This document shows positions 1-11,342 of a stretch of DNA of 64,000 nt, piece after piece. Under the pieces are notes generated by a model. The model ran no database searches. It had not been told where the DNA came from and saw only the letters and a list, made by a program, of their open reading frames with translations. The position numbers were made by a program, and so were the translations under genes. The first letter of the stretch is position 1, and the number at the start of each line of letters is the position of its first letter. This DNA comes from Lithospermum erythrorhizon (lineage: Eukaryota; Streptophyta; Magnoliopsida; Boraginales; Boraginaceae): assembly GCA_019722365.1 (NCBI GenBank), contig JADFUC010001455.1, positions 496,001 to 560,000 of the forward strand. Direction: 5' to 3'.

Positions 1-1096
1 GATTTTATAGACATCAGGACTAAAGCTCGTGAAGTACTACAAGAGATGATTTGAAGACCAGAAATTGTACAGGTATGGATTCTTGCCCACTCAATGCGCT
101 GTTTCCCCTGGGGATTTTTTGAACTTGTGCATTTACAATTACTGCTGTATATCTTTGTTAGAGATGGATTTTGTGTGATTACTACATAGCCCTTTACTTA
201 TTCCAAACAAAATTTGCATCCAAGATTTTTTGAGGTTGGGCAGAGCCTTTCAGATTCAACTTTATTCAGTTGTTCTGATAGCAATATAAACTATATGTCT
301 GTTGATGAAAGTGTATCTCATGTCATTTTAACCATTCGAAGTTGTTATGCGCTTCCTAAGTTTCGAGAAGGAGCTGCTATTCTTGTGCGACATGGGGAAG
401 GATGCTTTAGCTGAAACTGATAAAATTACCTTAGAAACTGCGAAGCTTTTGAGGGAGGACTATCTTGCACAGAATGCATTCACCCCGTAAGTTTTTTCTT
501 GCGATTTTTTCCATCGCTATGGTTCATCGATTCTTTAGTCCTCATGGATACTTGATGTTGACAGATATGATAAGTTCTGTCCTTTCTACAAGTCTGTTTG
601 GATGATGCGCAACATTATCCATTTCTACAATTTGGCTAACCAGGTTGGTTCTTCCGCCTCATCTCTAGCTTTTATTTCTTGAATGTCTATACATGTGTTG
701 GTTAAATCTCGTTGAAGGATTACTATTAGAGCTCCTGACATTGCATCTCCAAGTCGCTTTAATAATATGTGATATTTCACGTGCAGGCAGTAGAGCGGGG
801 AGCGGGAATGGATGGGCAGAAGATAACCTACAGCCTTATCAAGCATAAACTAGGAGATCTGTTCTACCGTTTGGTGTAAGTACACACTAACAAAATGGCC
901 AATGAATATCCCCTAATACTACCTCATTAATTGTTATTTTGTACAATACCCTATGACATCGCCCTCTTGCAAACCGTTCAGCTCACAGAAATTCGAGGAT
1001 CCAGCCGAAGGAGAGGATGTCCTTGTAGGCAAATTCAAGAAACTGTACGATGATTTGGTAGCTGGCTTCCGCAACCTAGAGGATGAAACTCGATAA
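1..1096 (+). CDS. VHA-A: V-type proton ATPase catalytic subunit A, 3' end (partial, with lesions)
   Basis: This is the C-terminal part of the catalytic (A) subunit of the vacuolar H+-ATPase, the ATP-hydrolysing V1 subunit that energises endomembranes. Exons: 1-72, about 382-486, 565-643, 787-875 and 982-1096 (stop TAA 1094-1096). The last three exons and the end of the second read the highly conserved family C-terminus without a break, including [37 protein letters not shown] and [20 protein letters not shown], and all their junctions keep phase. Around the first visible intron the gene is damaged. Exon 1 is shifted locally and reads TGA at 52-54. The next exon carries seven extra bases (388-394) after the Leu-Val codons and lacks an AG directly before 382. 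Upstream exons lie outside the window. It may be a real pseudogene or an intact gene carrying assembly errors. The family identity is certain; integrity is not. Confidence 0.85.
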
Positions 1097-1874
1097 TTTG
1101 TTTTGCAGGATCGAGGGAGGTCCATACGGAGCTGATCTGACCAAGCTACATGGTCTGGAAAATGCTCTCCCATATGCCTTGTGTGAACTTCGCATTGAGA
1201 TGCATATTTTGCTCGTCATTTTTCTGTCCCCCTTGTACTCCTTGTAGCTATATTTATTTTGTATTTGTTGAAAGAATTTTGTTCTTTCTGGTCAAAATAG
1301 AAGGAATGGGATAAATTATGCTTAATGCTTAGTAGTTAGTTATCATTTGTGACTTGTGTGAGGAATAAAGTTGTGAGCATACACTTTGATTTGGAGATGC
1401 AATTATAGCTATATATGTTATTTCTGGTTCTTTTTTAATATGCAGATTGTTACTCTTTTAAATAAAATTTATTTTCCACAAAAACTTACTGCTACAATCT
1501 AAAAATGATAATAAAAATAGAAATAATAATAATAAATATATTCTAAATAATCATTCCAAACTGGTCAATAATATCACTAAAAAAGAGTATAATCAACATG
1601 GGGATGATCAATGACTAATTGCATCATTTGCATGTGAGCTAGGGGGATATGAGATAGATCTTCATTTTTTGACATTTAATTAAATATCTGACCAAAATAG
1701 GGATATGATTTTTGCATTCCGACTTTGATAAATTTACTCCCACAGAGTATTAATCTAATAAAAAAATATAAAAGCTTAATGAAATATTTTTCCATTTTCG
1801 AGCACAATTATCGACGGAGTGCTAAATCATCCTAGTAAGTGAGTTGCCATTGTTGGCTAGGAGCCTCCAAACAA
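1097..1874. other. Tail-to-tail spacer between VHA-A and MED8
   Basis: The two flanking genes converge here, so both 3' UTRs should lie in this stretch. AT-rich sequence with short A and T runs; I see no coding region. Bases 1097-1300 probably belong to the VHA-A 3' UTR. Confidence 0.6.
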
Positions 1875-4800
1875 TCACTGTTGAGTTGGAGGTCTCTGTT
1901 GCTGATAGTTGGGATGACTTTGTTGTGGATTCTGAAGGGATGGCATATTGTTCTGCATAGCCTGAGAATTCTGGGGGATGCTTCCAAATGCACCTTGCGA
2001 GCCATGTTGAGATTGCTGCTGTTGTTGCTGCTGCTGCTGAATGTTCATCATGCTACCCTGATTGGCCGTTCCCATGTTGAACACTGCACAAGAAACTCCG
2101 AATCAGGATTTCTTTAAAGAGATTGCCGCCTAAGTGGGGTAAGGGGGTCGGATTGTATATTGTCTTCTCCTTATGCTAACAGAGTGACTGCTTCTGAATA
2201 ATATTTTATCTTTCATGTACAAAAATGAAGTTCCAGCATAGTATAAATGTGGCACATTGCAGTTTCCAAAACGATACAGAACAAAGTCTAGTTACGCGAA
2301 AGGAAGGATGTGGCGGGGAAAAAAATGAGTACATACTTTGATCGTTGAGATTCTGAGCAGCAAGATTCCGATTTCCACCAGGCATTCCAAACTGAAAGCT
2401 CAAGTTGCAGTCACAACAATTTTACAGGTTAGGGTCAATAAGTTAACTCATACGGAGTATAAAAAAACATAAAACATTGAATGAGAAAGAGAAAACCAGG
2501 CAGACTAATTTCATAATGAACGCTATAACATCAACAAGGCAACTTGCACACGTTTCTAGGTCATAAATCAGCTCAATCACTCCACCAAAAATTTATCAGC
2601 TACTAAGGAACAGTAGATGCCTGATGCAAGTTTATATATTCTACATTTCGTACATAGATAATACTTCACAAGTTGGCATGAAACACGACACTATTCCACT
2701 GTTCCATTATGCAAGTCCAATTTTCTGGTTAAAGAAAAGAAATAGTTCATACGTTTTTTCTAACCAGGCAATGCATAACTTTGATGGCAAACAGACTATA
2801 CAAGTTTAAATCGATGATGAATACACTTGATGCCTTTCAGCAAAGTATTTTGCAGCAACTAAACAATATGCCCATGCAAACATCTGAGAGTGGCATGCTT
2901 AATTATGACCAAGAGAAGTCAGGCGAGAAAAACCTGCATTCTTGGTAGCGACTGTGATGGCAACATAGCTGACATGTTTGGAATCTGACATAAAACAGCA
3001 ACAAACAACATAAATGAGCAGCAAAGTTATCACCCAAAAGAAGCAAAAGAATAGAAAGAAATATAGCTTAAAATATGAGAGAAGTAGATAGTTGGAGAAC
3101 TCCAAGATATGCACAGAAGACAAAATGCAAAGACAGGAAAAAAAGTTGCTCACAAAAAATGAATCAAGCTAAATGCAAGATAAGTCGAGGCACGGGCCAG
3201 GTTAGGCATAGGGAGACAAGAAGTGCACGTGTAAGATGGTGAATAGAAGAAAAGTTGTGACAAGAGAGAATCAAAATTTCATTCAAGCTTATGCTGATAC
3301 GAATTTACAAAGAAATTGGGACAAAGGAGTTGTTTTTTTCAATGTGCCAAAATTATGTAAGTTTTAGTAGTCAAACTTGTTAGCAAAGATCAGTCATTCT
3401 AAGTTCTTTATTTTGTTAACGACTAATGGGGCAGGGTGGTAGCACGGCAGTGGGTAATTAAAGCAGTTAACAGTTACAACAAGATCGGGGCTATTCAAAT
3501 CCGTATCTCATTGAGTTTTAATGTGGTGCAGTATGGAAAAATATCATCATTCAGTGATTCAGTCATACAATTACAAGAATTGCACTATGTCCAATCAATT
3601 TGTCACTTTCTTAGACTTTCATCCCATTAGTTAAGGTCAGGGTACATTTACATGTCCTATGGAGTAGAAGATTGTTCATTCTCTAGCTCAGGATTATAAT
3701 AAAATATATCAAAATGGCTCACTACAATACCTACGCTTCTTATCTATTGTGAAGTTGTAGATAGTGTTTGCATTTCTCTCTTGGAGTCGGTCGGAAAGCA
3801 GTCTCCTGTTTCCCTGACGATAGGCTAACGTACTCCCCGCCCCCCCAAACACACACACACCACCAGCTTAGGCGGAAGCCTTTTTCAGAGGCATTGTGAC
3901 ATGTTGATGTTTTGATATTTAGTTAAGGTCAGGGTAACTATTGGGAATGTTACATGATACACAGGTGACAGGTCTGAGGTAACCGAAACCCATGAAGAAA
4001 TTGATGATGGAATTGGAGCCATGTGACAGCATACAAAGATCACAAATGGAATAACACCTTTAGCAGCAAATTATTTATTACTCAACTACTACATAATCGT
4101 AATGCAACCCACCATTTAATTAGGATAAAATCAAATCTTACCATCTGGGCATTTGGGTTAGACTGAGCGGCATTAAATAAGGCACTATTAGCAACACTAG
4201 AGAACTGATTCAACTGCCGATTTAACTGATTTCCTTGGGTAAGCTGGCTTTGACCCATTCCATGCTGCATACCAGTCGATGAGAGTTGTCTGCCCTGAAA
4301 TTGCTGGGTTCCCAGTGTTTGAGAAAATTGCATTTGATGTTGACCATGTAACTGGAAAAGGTGTCAAACAAGTAAGATTTAAACCCTCATTTTCGCAACT
4401 TACAAAAGGAAAAATACTTGAGAGGAAATATACAGAAATATCATATAACATGCAAACATAAAATAAGAATGAAGAGATAGAAAAGGAAATGAAGAAACTG
4501 AAGTGCTGCATATTAAAGGGAGAGATTGAGGATGTAAAGCTTGCAATTACCGGCTGAATTTTTTGCTGAGCCTGAGCTTGACCCTGACCCTGAAGATCAT
4601 TTAACTGTGAGAGCTGATTCTGTCCATAATATTTCAAACAATATGATTAAATACTCCGAAAACATTGAACTGAAACTTTCACCAGGAAAAAGAGCATAAG
4701 TGTGAATCTGACATGCAATATAGAAGAGTTTAACAAAGCTGAACTCTGACATGCAATATATAGAAGTGTTTTACAAAGCTGAATAAAGAAACAAACCAGA

Positions 4801-7800
4801 GCCGGACTACGCAACATAATAAAAAAAATTAAATCCTTGCAATTCTGAATTAATTTTTTAGGCACAGTGCGCAAATGAAGCTAAGAGCGATCCAAAGGTT
4901 TCTTCAAATACAGTAGCTGATGGAACATATCACCCAAGATATAAATCTCTGTAAATAGTTGCCTGTATTACAGATTGCAATTTGCGAAGTGACGTCGAAG
5001 ACATTGGTGATAACCGATATATGTCACAGAGAGTGGGTTTGGGAAGGGAGGGCGAAAACTCAGCGGCAGTCTCATGTCTTTCAAAAATAACAAATGGCCT
5101 CTGATTCGGAACAAATCTTACCCCAGCAAAAATAAGTTTACCTGTCCTAGACCTTGCATTGATGATTGTCTAAGCTGATGAGCCAAAAGTTGTTGCTGAT
5201 GAGGCTGTAAGTGCATCATTTTCTGTCTCTGCTGTTGCTGCTGCTGTTGTTGCTGCTGCTGCTGCAATTGGTTTTGTTGCTGCAATGGGTTTTGTTGTTG
5301 CTGCTGCAATTGGTTTTGTTGCTGCTGCTGCTGAGGGGACGGTGTATTCATCATATTGGTACTAGACCTCGGTGAGTTGACATATGGCAAAGGAGATGCT
5401 CCTGCATTTTCAAAGGTGGCAATTGGTGTAGTAACAGAAGGAGAAGCCACACCTCTTCCAATGAGCTGTGCGCCAGAACTCTGGTCTCAGAGAATGGTAA
5501 GAGTAAGAAACGATCACAATTGTTCCACTAAATAGTCACATTTAAAACTCCATTCATCAGTATTCAAATAGTAAATGTGGATATGCTTAAATCCTATTGT
5601 GTTGATCAAGTCTCAGTATCGATGGTAGCACTAAATAGTCACATTTAAAACTCCATTCATCAGTATTCAAATAGTAAATGTGGATATGCTTAAATCCTAT
5701 TGTGTTGATCAAGTCTCGGTATCAATGGTAGAGATATCTCATAAATCAGCAATCATAATTACAAAGTACAAACTGTAACAATCCATGAAAATCATGACGA
5801 TTCACCCTCTCACAATCTCTTTCCTACTCATGAAAATCATTGTAGCTATTGAACAAGATAGTAGGCATCCCTGTATCAGTAACTTTGTAGATAAAAGTTA
5901 TAAAACAATCATGGAATCTAGCAGCAGAAGAAAAAATAGAAAGCACAACATAAGCCAACAACGAGGTAGAGACGGTGCTAGCAAGTGCTTCTACAAGGAA
6001 AAAGGTAATACGTTTCTCATAAAAAGAAGCTAATTCATTTTTTTCATTTCTCTTCATTCAGGGGGAAAAGGTGATACTAATGGCACCAGGCTAGGCATGA
6101 TTCTCAATTGGTGATGATGCCATGGCAATGACAACATTAGGGATGTTATAGAAAAGATGGCAATGACAACATTAGGGATGTTATAGAAAAGATGAAGAAA
6201 TCATTAGTTTTCGATGTTCTCGAAATAGGAATTTACAAGCTTGTTTACTAGCTCTCTGTACACAACACCGCCAAGGTAAACAGGAAACAATTGACCTCTT
6301 GGAACTAAACACAGCCTATACATCAAGAAAATATTGTCCCTAGACATATAAGGCCGGTAATGACAACCCACAATTCAAGGAGACAGGGTTAATTTTTTTT
6401 TTTTTTTTAAATTATCAGAGTAGACAAATTATAATATGAGGTAAAAATAAAGTGATCAGAAAGGAAACAACCTAATCATTGCCTATCATCCAGTACATAC
6501 ATGTATTAATAATTAACTAGAGACTTGTGGGTATACCCTTCTACTTAATTCTTCTTTTATAAAGGTGGCAAGTCAACTATGTTTTTTTTAGACAAAGGAG
6601 GGCAAAGCCCCAAGCTAGTCAACTGCATTCTCATAGGAATTGTAAATATAAAGATCTTACCTGGATTAAAGTTCCAGGAATATTACTGTTTGATGACAGA
6701 GGAGTATTCTTCATATACATCCCTAAAGAGAAAAATCTCATTAAATATCAAAATTTGGAGTTCTTTCATATTGTGTGTACTTATATATTTCACAAAAAAC
6801 TTACCAGATGAATCGATGCCTTCACCAACATTTAGCACATCTGCCAAATGGCTAGGAAGAGAAGATGTGGTCTGTCTTTGATCACCATTTATTCGTAAGC
6901 CTACAGAAGTAGTTATGGTAATAATTGAGCATATCAGTTTTGGGAAGTCAAAATATTACATAAAGCAGGTTCAATAGAATTTAATTAACAAGATGGATTT
7001 CTAGTTGTAAATAATTAGTATTAAATAAGCTGGTAGCGATCGCGTTATCGCGGCGCGTCAGCTTGACACGTAGCGGCAAATAGCGATAATAGCCGCGAAA
7101 TATGATTTTGGGTGGCTATGGACCGCGAAACGTTATTCACAACTTTACAGTTCTGCCATTTCCCAAATATCCAGTATCTTCTCAAATGTAAGTCTTTACT
7201 AACATCTCATTACAGTCCAGGAACCAACAAAATAATAAATCTCAAAAGGAGAATTCAATTGCGCAAGCAAGGTTTAAAGAAGACCACCTTCACCACGATT
7301 AACAGCATTTCGCAGTAAATTTTCTTGCTCTTGAATTTTTGCAGCTTGGACTTTGTCAATCGTTGGAAGCATCGTTGGACCCTGTCTAGTACCAAAATAA
7401 GCCTTGCGGGTTTCAGCAATAACCTTTTCAGCACTTTCACAGGCTGCTCCAATCATATCAATTCTAGCCTGGAAAGCAGAAGAACCATTGATTATAAATG
7501 GAATTCTCAAATAAAAAATCGAAGTAACATTGATGCCTTTCATCACCTTTAACCTTTCTATTTGTGTGTGAATTGGCAAGTGTTGCATCCCTTGTAACAA
7601 TTGTTCTTTTTTCATGTTGTCCTCGGTTTCGATTTCAGGCAGCAACTTTGTCGATATCATTACTGGCAGAACTGCAAGGAGAAATTATAATAATTCACTA
7701 GGTATATAATCAGCCACACCTATCCCCAGTAACTATTGCTCCAATATTGCTAAACAAACATTGTAGAATTTCATATTGTGCAAATAGAAGTCAGGTCAAT

Positions 7801-9523
7801 CAAGGTAACGTATATACAAATGAAAACTTGTATCTCATCAGTAAATTATCAATCAAACAAAATACTCCCTCTGTTCCATTTTCTTTGGAAAGTGGCCATC
7901 AATTTATTAAAGGAACTCTGAAAAATGTTATTCTCATAAATTCTTCAAGATTCAAAACGACATACTCCATCGATCCATCCCGAAAGATTGTCCAATTTGA
8001 TTTTCGATTGTCAAAATTAACAAACATTATAACCTCAATTGACACAAATAACTTTTATTTGAATCAAAATTATATGATTACCATAAAGATGATGGCATTT
8101 GACATATTTCTCATCAAATACTCCGTACAACATATATAAAACACTTGTTCAACATTTAAAAAGTCGACCAAAACTGGACAATCTTCTTTGGGATGAAGGG
8201 AGTATTTCATATCTAATCACATAAACATTACTGTTTAACTCCAAAACATAGCACAAGTTCAATGGTAGTAAGAAGACCTACTCGTAGCATTCTCAGCATT
8301 AACATTTTTGGGATGAACAACAAAAGCTTTGGAAACTTTCTTAATATCTTCAACAATGTTAAACAGCTCCAGATTCACCATCGAAAATTGTCCCAGCATA
8401 TCTTGCCTGAATATAAGGTCCACAAATAAAAGTAAAACACAACAGAAGAAACTATCTTTTGATATATTTTCACAAAACATTATCCAACACAAACAAACAT
8501 ATTCGAGTTGAACGTTTAAAAATTCAACCATCAGAATTCAAATTACCCCGTCGTAATGATACTTACAACTTTGATTTGAATCAAAATAATCATATTAATA
8601 ACGAAACATGTTTAGAAAAAATATTAATAACGAAACACGTTTAGAAAAACCATCTTTTGACATATTGTTCACAATATAGTATACAACACATCAAAAAAAT
8701 AAATTTCAACATTCAAAAATCCAACCATAAAAATTCAAAACTTTAGCAATCTTTTTGAATATGACAAAAATCTATATTTTCATATATTTTCACAAAGTAG
8801 TACCATGAGTATCTCTACCTACTTTCACGACTGCTTACTTTAAAATTTGTACATTATGCATTGAGTGATTACGTCATAACTACCCACAAAATTTATACAT
8901 TATGCATTGAGGTGCTCACATCATAACTACCCATATCCCATATTCTCTTCAATACATAGTATACAATATTCTAAAGTGAGGGATATAAGGAGCCACGGAG
9001 AGAAGGTAAATGATCCCCATGAAACTAGCATACAACACATCCGCTCTCAATTGGTAAAAGACTAGAGTGCTAAATAACTTCACGTAGTGTGGGTTCGACT
9101 TTGATAAGTACCGAAATACCCCGCGAGTCCTCCGTGAAATCCAGAGAGGGCCAGTGCCGTTAATGTGACGTTTTGAACTCTTAGTATACAACACATACAC
9201 AAATATTTTATTACAAACTCAAAAAACCCAAGTACCAAAATCCAAAAAAAATCCAATCTTTTCAAAATACATAAATTCAACAATTTCAAAATAAGCAATA
9301 AAAAAGGGTACCATTTAGGAGGAATATTGGATCTCCCAATAACATCCAAATCTTGAAGTATGCGAGAAATTGCTTTGTAGAGACTAACGGCACGTGTCTT
9401 TACTGATTCAAGGTTCAATTGTTGCTGCACTGCTGAATTCAACGCCTCCACTGTCCGACTCTGAGATTGTTCTCCGGCGGCGGCGGCGGCGCCACCGCCT
9501 TCTACTCCGGCCATGTTGAGCAA
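1875..9523 (-). CDS. MED8: Mediator of RNA polymerase II transcription subunit 8
   Basis: MED8 is a head-module subunit of Mediator, which bridges transcription factors and RNA polymerase II in the nucleus. Exons in transcript order: 9523-9312, 8406-8282, 7671-7547, 7468-7288, 6900-6805, 6722-6661, 5480-5142, 4619-4551, 4351-4142, 2984-2934, 2391-2337 and 2083-1875. All are in phase and give 577 residues; the Arabidopsis protein is slightly shorter. The conserved N-terminal MED8 domain is clear: LNSAVQQQLNLESVKTRAVS, QFSMVNLELFNIVEDIKKVS, VHPKNVNAENATILP, and TRKAYFGTRQGP in exon 4. Exon 7 encodes a long glutamine tract (forward 5200-5335) and further Q-rich segments follow in exons 8, 9 and 12. 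The C-terminal motif MFNMG is formed across the exon 11/12 junction. The start could be Met 9523 or the Met three codons later (9514). The acceptor of exon 8 has a weak pyrimidine tract. Large introns hold SINE, MITE and duplicated sequence. Confidence 0.93.
2112..2200 (+). repeat. Au-SINE-like fragment, last intron of MED8
   Basis: Contains the sequence CCGCCTAAGTGGGGTAAGGG, followed by a degenerate run resembling the GCAGCCTTACCCTTATG stretch and GAGGCTGCTTCC box seen in Au-type plant SINEs. Related copies occur at 3702-3905, 30543-30724 and 49585-49675. Short and diverged. Confidence 0.4.
3702..3905 (-). mobile_element. Au-SINE-like element, intron 9 of MED8
   Basis: On the minus strand this reads a GAGGC..CCGCCTAAGC head, a G-rich centre and an AAACAGGAGACTGCTTTCC-like box, ending in CATTTTGATATATTTT. 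The same head, middle and tail recur at 30543-30724 in the kelch gene, in the same orientation. The shared tail beyond the body argues that both derive from one element family. Assignment to Au SINEs rests on remembered consensus features and is an inference. Confidence 0.5.
5527..5732. repeat. Tandem duplication, period 103 bp, intron of MED8
   Basis: Two near-identical copies (5527-5629 and 5630-5732) differ at only a few positions, for example CTCAGTATCGATGG versus CTCGGTATCAATGG. They lie in the intron just upstream of the poly-glutamine exon. A recent local duplication. Confidence 0.85.
6122..6191. repeat. Tandem duplication, period 35 bp
   Basis: Two perfect direct copies of a 35-bp unit beginning ATGGCAATGACAACATTAGG lie in an intron of MED8. 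They look like a recent slippage or repair duplication. Confidence 0.85.
7031..7130. repeat. CpG-rich TAGCG-repeat islet in a MED8 intron
   Basis: A sharp GC- and CpG-rich patch inside AT-rich intron DNA, built from repeated TAGCG, ATCGCG and GCCGCG words on both strands and containing partial inverted repeats (AGCGATCGCG; TAGCGATAATAGCCGCG). It does not code. It is probably the remnant of a transposon terminus; family unknown. Confidence 0.45.
7963..8204. mobile_element. Stowaway-like MITE, TA target site
   Basis: A 242-bp element bounded by TA dinucleotides with long imperfect terminal inverted repeats. The left end reads TACTCCATCGATCCATCCCG then AAAGATTGTCC. The right end, reverse-complemented, reads TACTCCCTTCATCCCAAAG then AAGATTGTCC. 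No transposase is encoded. The CTCC..-type end and TA target are hallmarks of Stowaway (Tc1/mariner-derived) MITEs. A further unpaired TACTCCCTCTGTTCC end starts at 7863. The element carries a TACTCCGTA motif at 8119. Confidence 0.7.
9030..9196 (+). mobile_element. tRNA-derived SINE with 11-bp target duplication
   Basis: A body of about 145 bp (9041-9185) begins CCGCTCTCAATTGGTAAAAG, a pol III A-box-like sequence, and contains the B-box-like GGGTTCGACTTTG. It is flanked by a perfect direct repeat ATACAACACAT (9030-9040 and 9186-9196), the expected target-site duplication. It lies in intron 1 of MED8, opposite to the gene. It has no long A tail. Confidence 0.6.
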
Positions 9524-11342
9524 AGAAGTAGTTTAGAATTGTGGGAAAATATTTTTGAGATTGAAAGCTTCCGTTCTGTTCACGACATTATATATGAGGC
9601 CTATATTAGCAATTAACTTGGATAATTGAGATAAGTTTAACTAAATCAGTTTAATGTTTATAAATATTGTAAGGATAAATTTTTATTTGTCCAGATAATG
9701 AAAAAAATATAACTAAAGTAACGAGGTGCTTTTTTTCTGAAGTAACGAGGCGTTTTTTTTTCTAAGATTTGATTACTTACATTTCGAGATGAATCTATCA
9801 TATATAATGTCTGAGAATTGAATTAGCGATTCTGACGTGAAGTCAATTAATGTATTTCTGTTACTACTTGGCTTACGATAATTTTATTTTATTTTTAATT
9901 TTATAGTAGCTTAACCCCGTGATGTAATAGAGCAACATGATAAATTATTCATAAAAATACTATTATAAATATTATTTCTTACGTAATACTCCATAATTAT
10001 CGTGAAAATAAAAGTTGTTTAAGCGTCCATACATCTTTATTTTCTTCATGATATCTTTTTCATCTTATTTCTTTTTAGGTTTTTTTAAATTTTATTTATT
10101 TATTTAAATTTATAATTTTTATTATAAAACAATAAAATAATTTGCACATATGGGCCTGCATTATAACTAGTATGTTGTAACATAAGATGAAACTAATATC
10201 ACCAACTTATTTATTTTATATAACTAAAATTATAATAATTAAAAAATACTTGTAAGGATAAATTGAACATTATCAAAAATTATTATATCTATTTTTATAT
10301 ATATAAAATTGAATCACGGCGTAGCTCTTTTTTTTTTTAATTTTTTAAAAATTCGATTATTTAATAAAAACTTTTTTTAATATATTTTTGGCGATATCTC
10401 GACTCTGGGATAGGGTGTTAAATTAATAATTTGTGTATTTTTTCCGTTTGTTTCATTTTTTTATTTGAAATTACATCCTTCTTGTAGAAGCTCGATAAAT
10501 TAATAATCGATTAACACAATAAACTCTTTAATATAATATTTTTTGCGGTCTCGACTCGGGGAGAAGTGCTAATTTAATAATTCGTGTTTTTTTGTTAGAT
10601 TCATTTTTCATTTTTTATTTGAAATTATCAACTATTGAAGCTCGATAAATTCATAACAAATTAACTTTAATAAAATCCCTAAAATAATATTTTGAGGTCA
10701 GGATAAGTGCGTGCGTGTTTTGTTTCTTTTTTTCAATTATCAATTATTGTAGAAACTCGATAAATTAATAGTCGATTATTTCTCTAAGATAATATTTTTG
10801 GTCGGTCCCGACTTGGGGATATGGTGCTAAATTAATAATTCATGCTTGTATTGTTGTTTTTTCATTTTAGCTCGATAAATTAATACTCGATTGCGCGGTC
10901 ATATGAGGGGGAGTTTGGATTTTTTTTTGCAATTATTAACTACAGTAGAAACTTGATAAATTAATACTCGATTATTTAATAAACTCTTTAAGATAATATT
11001 ATTAGTGCGTCGACTTAGGATAAATCTTTAGATTAATATTCCACTAAAATTACTCAAGTAAATACATTTTTAATAATTCTGCTAAGTTTAAGCAACTCCA
11101 ACTTTAATTGAACCATTTTTTATGTCATTAAGTGTAATAAGTTGTGTGATTACTAATTACCGCAATGGTCATTATTTTGCAACTTCATGAAATTCTTGAA
11201 CTATGTAAGAACTATTACAAAACTAATGTTGGTCGGTCGTTAATCTTTTGATGATATTATAACAGTTAGTCCCGTATTTAGATGAACAATTGACGGACCT
11301 CAATAGCTAGTTGTTATATATAAAGAGGCTTGTGCGTATGAT
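9524..11342. other. AT-rich intergenic DNA upstream of MED8
   Basis: This should hold the MED8 promoter (next to 9523) and then transposon-like AT-rich DNA. No coding region is supported. The tandem repeat at 10380-11045 is listed separately. Confidence 0.5.
10380..11045. repeat. Degenerate tandem repeat with CTCGATAAATTAATA core
   Basis: The core recurs at about 10491, 10641, 10756, 10871 and 10952 (the last as CTTGATAAATTAATA). Each is followed by AATAAACTCTTTAA-like sequence, then AATATTTTT and a CGACT..GGGAT block, before the next core. Spacing shrinks from 150 to about 80 bp. A related sequence lies inverted at 31860-31950. Possibly subterminal repeats of a DNA transposon; the family is not recognised. 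Confidence 0.6.

Noticed and set aside
1839..2117. Plus-strand leucine-rich frame of 92 codons
   Set aside because: It is the antisense of the glutamine-rich last MED8 exon; CTG/TTG runs on this strand mirror CAG/CAA codons.
4197..4637. 146-codon minus-strand frame
   Set aside because: It is MED8 exon 8 read through its intron into a wrong frame of exon 9; the donor and acceptor give two clean exons.
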